A DNA stretch of 64,000 nt from Mycoplasma buteonis (GCF_000733865.1 NZ_JPOK01000004.1:1-64000); one strand, 5' to 3'; positions 1-9,066 are shown, numbered from the stretch's first letter. Numbers and translations: made by a program. The notes: a model not told the origin generated them from the sequence alone.

Positions 1-661
1 AATTCTACCGTGATTATATTTTTGCAGTTCTTACAAATAATGAAGAACTTGTGGATAACTTGTCACACACACACACACACACCTTCTAATTCAAATTAAG
101 AAAATTTTACTTTATATATTAGGTTTTGAATTTAATAATATAGGCAGTTTGTGCAATATTAAAAGAGGCAAAGTCATAAGTAAAAAGGATATTAAAATTT
201 CTTCAAGTAAATATCCTGTTTATTCTTCTCAAACATCAAATGATGGGTGCATCGGTTATATCGATACTTATGATTTTGATGGTGAATATGTTACATGAAC
301 AACCGATGGAGCTTATGCAGGTACACCATTTTATCGAAAAGGAAAATTTAACATTACCAATGTTTCTGGATTATTAGATATAAAAAATCGCGAAAAGCTT
401 TCAAGTAAATTTTTGTTTTTTTGATTATCTGCAAATATGAATAAATACGTAAATAAAAATATTTCTAACCCTAAAATGATGTCTAACGAAGTTGCTAACA
501 TCCAAATTCCTATCCCACCTATACAAATTCAAAATTACATAGTAAATATTTTAGAAAGATTAGAAGATTTATCTAAAAATTCAGTTAATTCTATTCCAAA
601 ACTTATAGAATTAAATAACAAGAGATATAAATATTATTTAGAGAAATTATTCGACTTTTAA
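1..661 (+). pseudogene. hsdS: Type I restriction-modification specificity subunit (HsdS), 3' part, out of frame at a CA repeat
   Basis: HsdS is the DNA-recognition subunit of a type I restriction-modification complex. Only the 3' part lies in the window. The first frame (codons from base 3) reads FYRDYIFAVLTNNEELVDNL, like the central conserved helix of HsdS, then a Ser-His-Thr-His run over the CA tract, and stops at TAA 87-89. The rest, in the frame of base 83, is a target-recognition domain: an IGSLCNIKRGK start, YPVYSSQTSNDGCIGYID, then VTWTTDGAYAGT (W encoded by TGA), and a C-terminal helix ending at TAA 659-661. That second frame is closed upstream by TAA 56-58. Removing one CA unit, or adding two, joins the frames exactly. 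I see a complete second half with no other lesion, so a phase-OFF gene is more likely than a decayed one. No hsdM or hsdR is in view. Confidence 0.85.
64..82 (+). repeat. (CA)9 dinucleotide tract inside hsdS
   Basis: Nine consecutive CA units plus one C lie exactly where the hsdS reading frame breaks. Unit-number changes would move the downstream recognition domain in or out of frame; eight or eleven units would give a continuous gene. The tract encodes alternating His and Thr. Confidence 0.9.
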
Positions 662-692
662 ACGAGAGAATAAATCAGCAAAATATAAAAAT

Positions 693-740
693 AACACTTT
701 ATAATTATTAAATTTATTAATAAATATAAAGTGTTTTTTA
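693..740 (+). terminator. Terminator after hsdS
   Basis: An 11-bp outer stem (AACACTTTATA at 693-703 with TATAAAGTGTT at 725-735), an AT-rich inner part that can also pair, and a T-rich 3' side. It lies between hsdS (plus) and a minus-strand gene and could serve both directions. Confidence 0.7.
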
Positions 741-770
741 TTTTTAAATTAAAAAGATTGAATAAATAAA

Positions 771-1832
771 TTAGTTTGAATCATTTTCTTTATTTTCTTT
801 TTGTGCATTTTGCAGTTTTTTAATTTCTTCAAGCGTTTTATAAAATAAAGCTTGCGAGTCTTCTTCTTCACGGTAGGCGTGTAAAATAGATTTTTTAGTT
901 TTTGATCGAATAAACTCTTCTTTTTCTTGTTTTATGGTTGGTGAGACAAAATATATTTTTTGTACTACTTGGCCTGGATTAGGAATTCTTAAAATTTTTC
1001 TTAAAATAAAACCAACAACAGGTGCTGTAATAAAAGCCATAAAAATCATTAAAATGTTCATTAAAATTTTAACTCAGAAAATATCACCTTTGTATCCTAG
1101 CGGATAATTAAAACTAACTAATTGGTAAATTACAATTCCACGATCTAGTTCGTTAGGTGGAAAGTCTTGTCCATCACGATTAATTATTCCGAATTGCATA
1201 AATTTGTACCCAAAAACATAAGTTGGAATAATTAATAAAAATAGATAAGCAATAGGTCAAAAAGCAAAGCTTCAAATTGAAGCAGTTGCAACGTTAATTC
1301 TTTTCCGTTCGTATAGCAAGGTTGATAATCCTAAAATAGGAGCTACAGCATGCATAAAAATAGATTTAAATTTTTCATCTAGGTAAGTGTTTAAGAAAGT
1401 ACTTGGCACCATCGCAATTCCAGTTCAGTATGCACCAGCTACCACGATAATAAAGACCATTGAAGCAAAATAAAATTTTTGAGCACGAAGTGATTTTTGG
1501 ACAAATGGATAAAAAGTTAGCGTTACACCCATGAAAACATTACTTAAAAAAGTAAATCAATAAGTCGAACCACCTCAAAAAACACGGTTAGCATTTGGGT
1601 ATAATAAGTTCGCTAAATGAATATTTTGATTTCCATTTGTAATAGCACTAATGGTATCTTTAATTTTTTCATAAGCTTCTACATTGCGAAGCGAAACCAT
1701 ATATCATTCATAAAAAGTAATTACTATATAGCAAATAATAAGAGAAATTCCAATAGTAAAAGTAATTCAGTCAAGCGTACTAAATCTGCGATATTTTTCA
1801 GTTAATCTACTAAATTTATGTTCTTTTTCCAT
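771..1832 (-). CDS. Polytopic membrane protein of unknown function
   Basis: A 353-residue protein read through several TGA Trp codons. Start ATG is at 1832-1830, one base after the stop of the upstream gene. Residues 1-20 are charged (MEKEHKFSRLTEKYRR), followed by about six hydrophobic segments with Trp/Tyr-rich edges; the last is near residues 255-280, followed by a charged cytoplasmic tail rich in Lys and Glu. A YKGD motif precedes the last membrane segment. It resembles mycoplasma-specific membrane proteins often annotated only by locus name (possibly the MAGa3780 type), a recollection I cannot verify. It is the last gene of the efp operon. No transporter or enzyme motif is visible. Confidence 0.75.
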
Positions 1833-1833
1833 A

Positions 1834-2154
1834 CTAAAAACTAACAAATATAAAAACGAATAACAATATCATAACAATTGTAAAACCTAAAATTAAAAAA
1901 ACTGAGTAAGCTTTCATTAAAATATCATTTCTGAATTTGAGATATGCTTTACGATTAGTGATTAATTCAGAATTTTGAATTTTACCTTCAGAAAGTTCTT
2001 TAATCAATAAATCAATCATTTTTATATATTTAATGCGATCAGCTTTTTTCAAAAGAAGTAGCTTACTTGAAGCTACTTTCTTTTTTAATTTTTTTGCATC
2101 ATTTATAAAAAATTGACGATAAATTGGATAATCAATATTTTCGTTTCTTTTCAT
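1834..2154 (-). CDS. Small protein with a C-terminal membrane segment
   Basis: A 106-residue protein. Residues 1-78 are charged and helical (a KKLKKK stretch and a second basic/acidic helix). Residues about 82-106 form one strongly hydrophobic segment (VFLILGFTIVMILLFVFIF) reaching the C-terminus, so it is probably tail-anchored with its bulk in the cytoplasm. The start codon shares a base with the stop of the Asp23-like gene, and its own stop lies one base before the next start, indicating translational coupling. I do not recognise the family. Confidence 0.65.
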   Translation of the reverse strand: MKRNENIDYPIYRQFFINDAKKLKKKVASSKLLLLKKADRIKYIKMIDLLIKELSEGKIQNSELITNRKAYLKFRNDILMKAYSVFLILGFTIVMILLFVFIFVSF

Positions 2155-2459
2155 TAAATAAAATCAACCACAGCAATTTGAATGTTTTTAGGTTTAACAT
2201 CAATCATTTGTTTAATTGTTTCTTCGAGCTGATTTGATAATTCTTTAATTACAGTATAAAATGAATCGCTTTTAATTTTTAATTTAATTTCTAAATATAA
2301 CTGTAAATTTGAATGATCATCATTAATTTTTACATTTGGTTTACTAGCTAATTTAAAACTTTTAAATCTACCAATAACATTGGAAATAGCATCTAAGATT
2401 GCTTTTTCTTGCACAATATATGTTTGATTTTGATTGTATGATACACTAATTCAGTTCAT
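2154..2459 (-). CDS. Asp23/Gls24-like small protein
   Basis: A 101-residue protein. The start at 2459 (MNWISVSYN, W from TGA) is preferred to an internal GTG because it sits two bases after the efp stop and adds a plausible first strand. The pattern is that of small Asp23/Gls24 proteins: a VQEKAILDAI helix near residues 16-25, alternating hydrophobic strands (LQLYLEIKLKIK), a helix with LSNQLEETIKQMI, and a final strand IQIAVVDFI. Firmicutes relatives form a membrane-associated stress protein; the role in wall-less mycoplasmas is unknown. The family assignment rests on pattern only. Confidence 0.55.
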
Positions 2460-2461
2460 TT

Positions 2462-3025
2462 TTATTTATTTGATTTTCCTGCGTATTTTCCTGTTTCGGT
2501 AGATACTAAAATTAAATCACCTTCTTTAATAAACATTGGTGTTTCTAATTCGTAACCTGTTTCAACTTCAACTTTCTTTTGTGGATTGTTTGCTGTATTA
2601 CCTTTAACAGCTTCAGGTGCCACAGTAACTTCTAATTCAACGTTAGCTGGAAGTTCAATATCAAGCACTTCACCTTCAAATGATCTAATTTGTACTGTTG
2701 AACCTTCTTTTAAAAAGTTAAGTTCTCATTCAACTTTACTAATCCCAATTTCAACTTGTTCATATGTTTCATTATCCATAAGTACAATGTTTTCACCATC
2801 ATTGTATAAGTAGTTCATTTTTCTTTTTTCAATGTGTGCTGGTTTAACTTTGTCTCCACCTGTAAATGATTTAATTGTTGTTGAACCTGTTCTTAAGTTC
2901 TTAACTTTAGCTTTAACGTTAGCTTGTCCACGTCCTTGTTTTGAGTGTTGAGCTTCTAATACTACAAAAATTTCACCATCTTCTTGAAAGGTAATTCCTG
3001 GTTTAAATTCGTTAACATTAATCAT
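2462..3025 (-). CDS. efp: Elongation factor P
   Basis: EF-P enters the ribosomal E site and rescues stalling at consecutive prolines. The 187-residue length matches the family: KOW-like N domain (residues 1-65), then two OB domains; one TGA Trp in ISKVEWELNF. The start is supported by an AAGGAG-type site about 8 bases upstream. The tip of domain I reads SKQGRGQA, with Arg at position 32 where E. coli has the beta-lysylated Lys34 and B. subtilis a modified Lys32. P. aeruginosa also has Arg there and rhamnosylates it with EarP. No modification gene is in this window, so the factor may act unmodified. It is the first gene of a four-gene minus-strand operon. Confidence 0.95.
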
Positions 3026-3194
3026 ATTTTCTCCTTTTTTATAGCTTTAAAAATAGCGTTCCATAAGTTTCTTATATTATATATTATTTTAATTTTTATA
3101 GCATTTTATTGCTTGATAAATATTATGAAATCTAAGTTAAAACTTCATTTAGAACGTAAAAATATCTAATTTTTTAAAAATACAAAATCAACTT

Positions 3195-3223
3195 TTGTAA
3201 CTTAATAAAAAATATGTTATAAT
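3195..3223 (+). promoter_or_regulatory. Promoter of tRNA-Leu
   Basis: TTGTAA at 3195-3200, a 17-base spacer, and a consensus TATAAT at 3218-3223, ending 12 bases before the mature tRNA. This is the best sigma-70-like promoter in the window. Confidence 0.85.
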
Positions 3224-3235
3224 ATTACAGCAATT

Positions 3236-3320
3236 GCCCGAGTGGTGAAATTGGCAGACACGCTAGACTAAGGATCTAGTGGAGCAATCCGTGCAGGTTC
3301 AAATCCTGTCTTGGGCACCA
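3236..3320 (+). tRNA. tRNA-Leu (anticodon AAG)
   Basis: An 85-base class II tRNA. The acceptor arms GCCCGAG and CTTGGGC pair (one G-U), followed by discriminator A and an encoded CCA. The anticodon stem is CTAGA/TCTAG with loop CTAAGGA, giving anticodon AAG (codon CUU). A long variable arm lies between anticodon and T arms, as in leucine tRNAs; the T loop is TTCAAAT. It is flanked by its own promoter and terminator, so it is transcribed alone. Confidence 0.93.
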
Positions 3321-3323
3321 TAT

Positions 3324-3344
3324 CTACCGTTAGGTAGTTTTTTT
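3324..3344 (+). terminator. Terminator of tRNA-Leu
   Basis: CTACC, loop GTTA, GGTAG, then seven T residues, starting four bases after the CCA end. Confidence 0.85.
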
Positions 3345-3420
3345 ATACCTTAATTTTAATTGAGCAAATTATCAACTTTGCTTTTTATTTTTAAAAATCA
3401 TACTTACTTAGTTAAATATA

Positions 3421-3451
3421 AAAAGCTGACAGATAATTTTGTCAGCTTTTT
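3421..3451 (-). terminator. Bidirectional terminator
   Basis: Perfect 11-bp stem AAAAGCTGACA / TGTCAGCTTTT around an 8-base loop, with A and T runs on opposite sides. It lies downstream of the minus-strand gene at 3484-3804 and could also stop plus-strand read-through from the tRNA. Confidence 0.8.
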
Positions 3452-3483
3452 GTCTAAATTATTTTGTATAAGTAAAAAAATTT

Positions 3484-3804
3484 TTACATTTGATTATCTT
3501 TATGTTTTTTAGAAATATTTAATTCACGTTGAAATTCAAGTAATATTCTTTGATATTCTTTTGCAGTAGCATCTTCTTTATTAAGTAGTTCATCAGCTTC
3601 GTGAATTAATTCTTGTACTCTAGCAGTGGTTTTATTTTGCTCTGCACGTTGCTTAGCTAATTTTAACTCTCCTTTTAAAAAAGATTTATTATAAATATTA
3701 GTTTGTCACGCTAAAACTCCGAAAGTTGTACTAATTGTTGCAACGCACACAATCCCAACTGAAATAAGAGTTATTTTTTTTCAATGTTTTTTTATAAAAT
3801 TCAT
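3484..3804 (-). CDS. Small membrane-anchored helical protein
   Basis: A 106-residue protein with two TGA Trp codons (in KKHWKK and VLAWQT), hence easily missed under the standard code. A basic N-terminus (MNFIKKHWKK) precedes one hydrophobic segment at residues 11-32, an uncleaved anchor or signal. Residues 38-106 are a charged, Glu/Lys/Gln-rich predicted coiled coil, including an ELIHEADELLNKEDATAKEY stretch. The N-terminal plan (basic tail, one membrane segment, short loop, helical repeat) resembles that of the giant proteins at 24775-58529, but I cannot show homology. It follows ptsH by about 50 bp with a terminator between. Function unknown. Confidence 0.65.
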
Positions 3805-3821
3805 AACATAATTATAAATAA

Positions 3822-3846
3822 AAAATCAAGGTTTTAAACCTTGATT
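3822..3846 (-). terminator. Terminator of ptsH
   Basis: Near-perfect 11-bp stem AATCAAGGTTT / AAACCTTGATT (3824-3846) seven bases past the ptsH stop, followed on the minus strand by a T run. Confidence 0.8.
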
Positions 3847-3852
3847 TAATTA

Positions 3853-4116
3853 TTATGCTAATCCGTTTGTTTTGAATGTAGATACAAGTTCTTCGAATGC
3901 TTTTTCTTCATCTTCACCTGTAACTTTTAAAGTAACTTCATCACCTGATTTAACACCTAATGTCATGATGTTCATGATTGATTTTAAGTTAGCTTCTAAA
4001 CCATTAGCAAGAATTTTTGAATCTGATTTGTATTTTGAAGCACTAGCTGTTAATAATTGAGCTGGACGTGCGTGAATACCAATTGGATCAATAATTTTTA
4101 ATGTAATTTCTTTCAT
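3853..4116 (-). CDS. ptsH: Phosphocarrier protein HPr
   Basis: HPr passes phosphate from enzyme I to the sugar-specific EIIA proteins of the PTS. 87 residues, the usual length. The start at 4116 is chosen over an upstream ATG at 4149 because AAGGAG lies 8 bases before it and the protein then begins MKEITLKIIDP as in the family. The phosphoryl acceptor is His15 in GIHARPA, with Arg17. Ser46 sits in LKSIMNIM, the site HPr kinase phosphorylates in low-GC Gram-positives and mycoplasmas. It appears monocistronic, with its own terminator and an inverted repeat around the probable -10 box. Confidence 0.95.
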   Translation of the reverse strand: MKEITLKIIDPIGIHARPAQLLTASASKYKSDSKILANGLEANLKSIMNIMTLGVKSGDEVTLKVTGEDEEKAFEELVSTFKTNGLA

Positions 4117-4171
4117 AATTATCTCCTTATTTTTAACTAATATTTTCAATTTAATATAAATAATAATAGTG

Positions 4172-4223
4172 TTTTTAAAGTGTAGAAATATTATAAACTA
4201 TTAGACGTAAAACACTTTAAAAA
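4172..4223 (-). promoter_or_regulatory. ptsH promoter region with flanking inverted repeat
   Basis: On the minus strand a TATAAT lies at 4195-4190, about 75 bases before the ptsH start. It is bracketed by a perfect 12-bp inverted repeat (TTTTTAAAGTGT at 4172-4183 and ACACTTTAAAAA at 4212-4223). Transcription would begin near the left arm, so the repeat would act as DNA rather than as an RNA hairpin, as expected for an operator. No convincing -35 is seen. Confidence 0.45.
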
Positions 4224-4323
4224 AATAGTTTTTTTATCGAAAAATAGCTGTTTTTTAGCTAAAATAATGATTTTTTTCTACTAAAATGTTTTTTGTTGTT
4301 TTTTTAAATCTACTTTAGAATTA

Positions 4324-4350
4324 AAAATGTTAAGAAATTCTTAACATTTT
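4324..4350 (-). terminator. Terminator of the rimP-apt operon
   Basis: An 11-bp stem AAAATGTTAAG / CTTAACATTTT with a 5-base loop, eight bases past the apt stop, followed on the minus strand by a short T run. The rest of 4225-4323 is AT-rich with nothing recognisable. Confidence 0.7.
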
Positions 4351-4358
4351 AATACTTA

Positions 4359-4868
4359 TTAAACATTAATTAGTGAAACAACTTCAACGTTTTCACCGAT
4401 TAATTTTCTACCATTTAATTCTGATAATTCTAGCAAGACAATAACCTTTGAAACTGTTACTCCTTGTGACTCAAGCAATTTAATAATTGCTTTAGTTGTT
4501 CCACATGTAGCAAGCACATCATCAACAATAACTGCCTTTTGCCCTTGTTTTACAAAACCTTCTTGAATTTCGAGTACATTTGAACCATATTCCAAATCAT
4601 AGCTCATTGAAATAACTTTTCCAGGTAATTTATTTGGCTTACGAACCATAATAAAAGGTTTCTTTAAAAAAGCAGCAGCAGGTGTCCCAAATAGAAAACC
4701 ACGTGCATCTGGACCAACAATAATGTCTGCATCTTGGCAGTGCTTTGCAATTTCGTTGATTGTGTAATTTAACGCTTCACCGTTTGCAAGTAGTGGTGAA
4801 ATATCTTTAAACATAATTCCTTTTTTAGGAAAGTCAGGAACGTCTCTAATTAATTTACTAATATCCAT
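4359..4868 (-). CDS. apt: Adenine phosphoribosyltransferase
   Basis: Salvages adenine with PRPP to make AMP, important in mycoplasmas because they lack de novo purine synthesis. 169 residues, full length. The PRPP-binding loop is at residues 113-125 (VIVDDVLATCGTT; the family usually has ATGGT, so one Gly is Cys here). GPDARGF near residues 52-58 and RKPNKLPGKV near 76-85 are family landmarks. It is the last gene of rimP-nusA-ylxR-infB-apt, eight bases after infB. Confidence 0.95.
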   Translation of the reverse strand: MDISKLIRDVPDFPKKGIMFKDISPLLANGEALNYTINEIAKHCQDADIIVGPDARGFLFGTPAAAFLKKPFIMVRKPNKLPGKVISMSYDLEYGSNVLEIQEGFVKQGQKAVIVDDVLATCGTTKAIIKLLESQGVTVSKVIVLLELSELNGRKLIGENVEVVSLINV

Positions 4869-4876
4869 GAGTTCTC

Positions 4877-6682
4877 CTAGTTAACTCTAACATCTTCAAA
4901 GAATTCTAAAATATCATCTTCCATAATATCATTGAAATCTTTAATGTGAGTACCAAAGTCTTTTCCTTTGACAACTTCTTTAGCATCGTTTAATTCACGT
5001 TTTAAGGTTTCAATTTTACCTTCGTGAACTAATTTACCTCTACGGTAAACTTTAACTTTTGATTTTTCTTTTACTAAACCTTGGTCCATCATACATCCAG
5101 CGATTTTACCAACTTTAGAGTAGAAAAATACTTTAATAATGTGTGCTTCACCAATTTTTCTTTCTTCATAAACTGGTGCTTTTTCACCATCAAGAATGTT
5201 AAGGCAATCTTCGATAATTTTGTAAATAACATCATGTGCGATGATTGTAACATTATTTTGTTGTGCACTTTGTTTGATTGAAGGTGCAATTTTCATGTTA
5301 AACACAAAAATTATAGCATTAGAAGCTTGAGCAAGAAGCAAGTCTGAATCAGTTACGTTTCCTGCAGTAGCTGAAATTACTTTAATTGCAGCTTCATCAT
5401 TTTCCATTCCTTCTAACTGACCTTTAATTGCTTCTGCTGTTCCTGCTACGTCTGATTTAATAATTACATTAATTGATTTTTTACCATCAGCATTAAGGTT
5501 GGCGTTGTATGCATCAGTAAGGCTTTGCATTTTGTCTTGTGAATATTTTTCAGTTGCTAATTTTTTAGCAAATTTTTCATCATTAATTCCTACAAATTTA
5601 TCACCTGCATCAGGAGCATAGTTTAATCCTGATACAATTGCTGGTCACCCTGGTTTAACAAATTCTAGTTCATTGCCAAGTGCATCTTTAAGCATTCTGA
5701 TTCTTCCGCATTTAGAACCAGCCACGATGAAATCACCTTTGTATAGTGTTCCGTTTTCAACAATGATTGTTGAAACTACACCAACACCTTTATCAACTCT
5801 TGATTCAATAACAGTTCCTAAAGGATATCTTTTTGGATTAGCTCTTAAATTAAGTAATTCTGTAAGTAACTTAATTTGGTCAAATAGTTCGTCTAAACCT
5901 TCACCTTTTAAAGCAGAACCATAAACAATTTGAGTGTCTCCACCAAATTCTTCGATAACTACGTTAGCTTCAGCTAATTCCGCTTTTAAACGATCTAAGT
6001 TTTTGTTTGGTTTGTCCATTTTGTTAACAAAAACAATAATAGGAACATTTCCAGCTTGTGCATGGGCAATAGCTTCTTTTGTTTGAGGCATTACACCATC
6101 ATCAGCTGCAACTACTAAAACAACAATATCTGTAACTTTCGCACCACGTGCACGCATTTTAGTAAACGCTTCATGACCTGGTGTATCTAAGAAAGTGATT
6201 CTAAATCCTTTGTGTTTAATTTGGTAAGCACCTGTATGTTGTGTAATTCCACTGCTTTCGGTAGCAACAATGTTTGAATTTCTAATTTTATCAATTAATG
6301 TTGTTTTACCGTGGTCAACGTGTCCCATAACAGTAATTACAGGTGTACGACGTACTAAATCTTCTTCATTATCTTTGAAGTTAACTTCATCAAGGAAGTT
6401 ACCAGCATCGATGTTTGTTTCTTTTTGGAAATCAAAACCGTTTTCAACACAAAGTTCTGCAATTTCTTCTTCTTCTAAAACGTGGTTTAGGTTGTACATT
6501 TTTCCTAACATGAAAAATTTACGAATAATATCGTTTGGATTTAGCTTTGTTTTTAAAGCGAAATCGCTAATTGTCATTTTTCCAGTGAAAATGAAAATCC
6601 CATCTTTTAATTCTGTTTTAGTATTAGATAATTGCTCTTTAATATCATTAACATTACTAATTCTATTGTTCTTTTTACTCAT
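4877..6682 (-). CDS. infB: Translation initiation factor IF-2
   Basis: GTPase that places initiator tRNA on the 30S subunit and promotes subunit joining. 601 residues, the short form typical of mycoplasmas. A small N-terminal IF2N-like domain (residues about 27-80) precedes the G domain: G1 GHVDHGKTT at 120-128, G3 DTPGH at 166-170, G4 NKMD at 220-223. Domains II-IV and the C-terminal tRNA-binding domain follow. The frame passes TGA Trp codons near 5645 and continues to TAA 4877. The start has AAAGGAGG upstream and overlaps the ylxR stop by eight bases (ATGAGTAA), so translation is coupled. Confidence 0.96.
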
Positions 6683-6971
6683 AAAGAACCTCCTTTAGTT
6701 GTTGTTCTATTTGTTCATATACTTCTTTATCAACATTAAATCTGAACACACGATTTAAAGCCTTAGATTTTTTAATCTTTTCTCAATTAGCAAGGGTTGG
6801 AATGAAGTATGCACCACGCCCTTTTTTATTTTTACTTAAATCAAGTGTAATAAGATTTTCTGACTTGACATAATCAAATCTAACTAATTTTTCAATAGGT
6901 ACTATTGTATTAGTTACAATGCATTTACGAGCGTAATTAGAATTAATCTTCTCAAGCATCGTCAAACTCAT
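6675..6971 (-). CDS. ylxR: YlxR-family RNA-binding protein
   Basis: A small basic protein of the nusA-infB operon with the YlxR signature: ARKCIVTN near residues 14-21, then KLVRF, and GRGAYF near 51-56 where the family has the GRGAYLC motif. 98 residues from ATG 6971, or 94 from ATG 6959; neither has a strong ribosome site because both lie inside the nusA end, so the start is uncertain. One TGA Trp follows LAN. YlxR binds RNA and acts as a nucleoid-associated regulator in some bacteria. It overlaps nusA upstream and infB downstream. Confidence 0.85.
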
Positions 6972-8607
6972 CTAAATCAATATTAGTATCAAGTCCATAG
7001 TTCGCTAAGTCATTATCAACTTTAAAATCTTTTAATTCAACTTTTGATTTTTGGTAAGCCTTAATTACGTTTTTAGTTTTCTTATCATTTTTGGCATCAG
7101 AATTAGAGCTTGCTTCTTTTTCTTCTTCAGGTACAAAACTTTCATCGAATAAACTATCAATATCTTCAATAAAGTCATAATCTTCTTCATCTGTGTCGAT
7201 TTGAATATTATCTTGATCGAAAAGTGAATCAAGTTCAGTGGCTGATGGAGCAACAGATTTTTTAACTGTTTCTTTACGTGCACGTTTTTCTTTACTTAAT
7301 GATTGCACATCTTGAATTTCTTCTTCTTGTGACATCATTTTGAATAAATCATCAGTAAAGTCTGATAAATCTAAATCAATACCTTGGAAGAATTTATTAG
7401 ATTGTGATTTAGCTGAATGTGATTTAGCAGTGCTTTTAAATAATGGTTTTTCATAGCTAAATCTTTCTTTGAAATCAATGTTACGTTCAACAGCTTGATC
7501 TGTTGTCACAATTTCCAATCTTGCTCCAACTAATTTAGCTGCTAATTCGATATTAATACCTTTTTTACCAATAGCTGACATAATTTCAAGTGGTTTTACA
7601 ATAGCGATGTATTTTTTACCATCAAGCACTACATCAACAACTTTAGCAGGTGCTAAAGCGTTTTTAATGTATTCGAATAAATCATCACTGTAACGAACAA
7701 TATCAACTTTTTCGTTATTAAGTTTTTCACTAATAGCTAAAATACGTTTGGCACCTTCACCAAAAAGTGTTCCAATAATATCGTAATTAACTTCACGTTC
7801 AGGGTTTGGTTGCACAGCAATTTTAGTTTTAAATCCAGGAATTCTTTGGATTTTAACAATTTGAATATCACCATTTGCAATTTCAGGAATTTCATTTTTT
7901 AAAGCTTCTTCAACTTCTTTAGGTGAATCAACTCTAACTTCACAAATACTTAATTTGCTTTCAATATTTACTGAATCTAAGTAAACATCAATAAATTGTC
8001 CAGGTGATAATTTTAATTTATTTGAAATTTTGTTAATTGGTAAAAAAGCAGTAACTCCATCTTCAAATTTTAAATTATATGAACCTTTGCTATTTTTTGA
8101 TAAAACCTGTGCACGAATTTTTTCACCAATTCTTTCTGAATATAAGTTAAAAATTCTTTGTTTATCAGCTAATTTTAAAGATTGAATAAATCCATTCTTA
8201 ATTGCTGTTTTAGTTTTTTCAGGGAAAATATCAAAATTTAAAGCAACTTCAACTGTATCTCCTTCAGTAACATCTTGACCTAAAATACCTCTTGCGTCTT
8301 CTTCAGTAATGTACATTAATCTTTGCACATCTGTTTGTTTTTCTTCATTTAAGTCATCAAAGTCATATTCATTATCAACTACGGTAACATTACGGTTGAT
8401 AATCGCAATTCTTTGTGTATCTTTATTTGCTTCTAATACGATTTCAGCTTCTTTATCAATATCACGGTTAACAGCTTTGGCTGTTTCTTCTTCGAATAAA
8501 GCTAAAACATCTTCAAATGATAATTTGAATTTTTCAGCATAACCTTCAATCATTTGAAATAAGCTTGTTTCTTGAGCTAATAATTTATCTGTAATTACTT
8601 TTTTCAT
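6943..8607 (-). CDS. nusA: Transcription factor NusA with long acidic tail
   Basis: Binds RNA polymerase and modulates pausing, termination and coupling to translation. 554 residues: N-terminal polymerase-binding domain (1-125), S1 domain (about 130-200, with AFLPINK), and two KH domains ending near 365 (SAIGKKGINIELAAKLVGARLE-type motif). Residues about 385-554 form an extra acidic, low-complexity tail (runs of Asp/Glu, LDSLFDQ, IDSLFDE). The true end is DDAWED then TAA at 6943-6945; reading TGA as stop would cut three residues. AGGAG overlaps the rimP stop. NusA bridges polymerase and ribosome in M. pneumoniae, so the tail may contribute to coupling (inference). Confidence 0.93.
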
Positions 8608-8614
8608 AAAACTC

Positions 8615-9043
8615 CTAAAATTTAATGTACTTTTCTATTGAACTAATGTTATCTTTTGATAATTTTATTTTACGGAATTGTCCTTTTTTATTTCATCTGA
8701 CTAAAACTTCAGTTTCATTATCTTCTAATAGTTCAACCACAAAAGTGTTTAAACTTTCAAAGCTTTTAATAGTGTTTATTTTCACCATTTCACCTACATG
8801 TGAGCTTAAATTATGTTTATCTAAATTTAAATCATCACCACGTGATAAAACTTCTAAGTTGTATTCATCTTTGAATCAAGTTTGTGTTTCTAAAAACTGT
8901 GATAAACTTCTTGAAAAATTTTCCACTTCATTTAGATTGTCTGTATCTAGCACAACCTCTAGTGTTGTACCGCTAAAATTAGTTAATTTAGCTTCCAAAA
9001 CTTTGTTGCCAAATTGTTCGTTTAGTAACTTTTTATAATCCAT
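8615..9043 (-). CDS. rimP: Ribosome maturation factor RimP
   Basis: A 142-residue protein needed for 30S maturation in bacteria that have been studied. Sequence similarity is low, as is usual for mycoplasma RimP, but LEVVLDTDN, then LEVLSRGDDLNL, and a C-terminal VELLEDNETEVLVRW (W from TGA) Sm-like domain fit. The position immediately upstream of nusA is the standard place for rimP. It is the first gene of the operon, and its stop lies inside the nusA ribosome binding site. Confidence 0.8.
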
Positions 9044-9066
9044 AAAACCTCTATAAAAATAGTAAA

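Noticed and set aside
1617-1805. Plus-strand ORFs inside minus-strand genes (also near 2586, 5081, 6270, 8309, 8625)
   Set aside because: They are shadows of well-supported genes on the other strand, lacking ribosome sites and recognisable motifs.
4117-4149. Longer HPr starting at ATG 4149
   Set aside because: The extra residues (MKILVKNKEII) are not in the family, and the AAGGAG site fits the ATG at 4116.
5531-5644. Apparent split of infB into two genes
   Set aside because: The gap has only TGA codons in frame (e.g. Trp in a PGW context); IF-2 is continuous.
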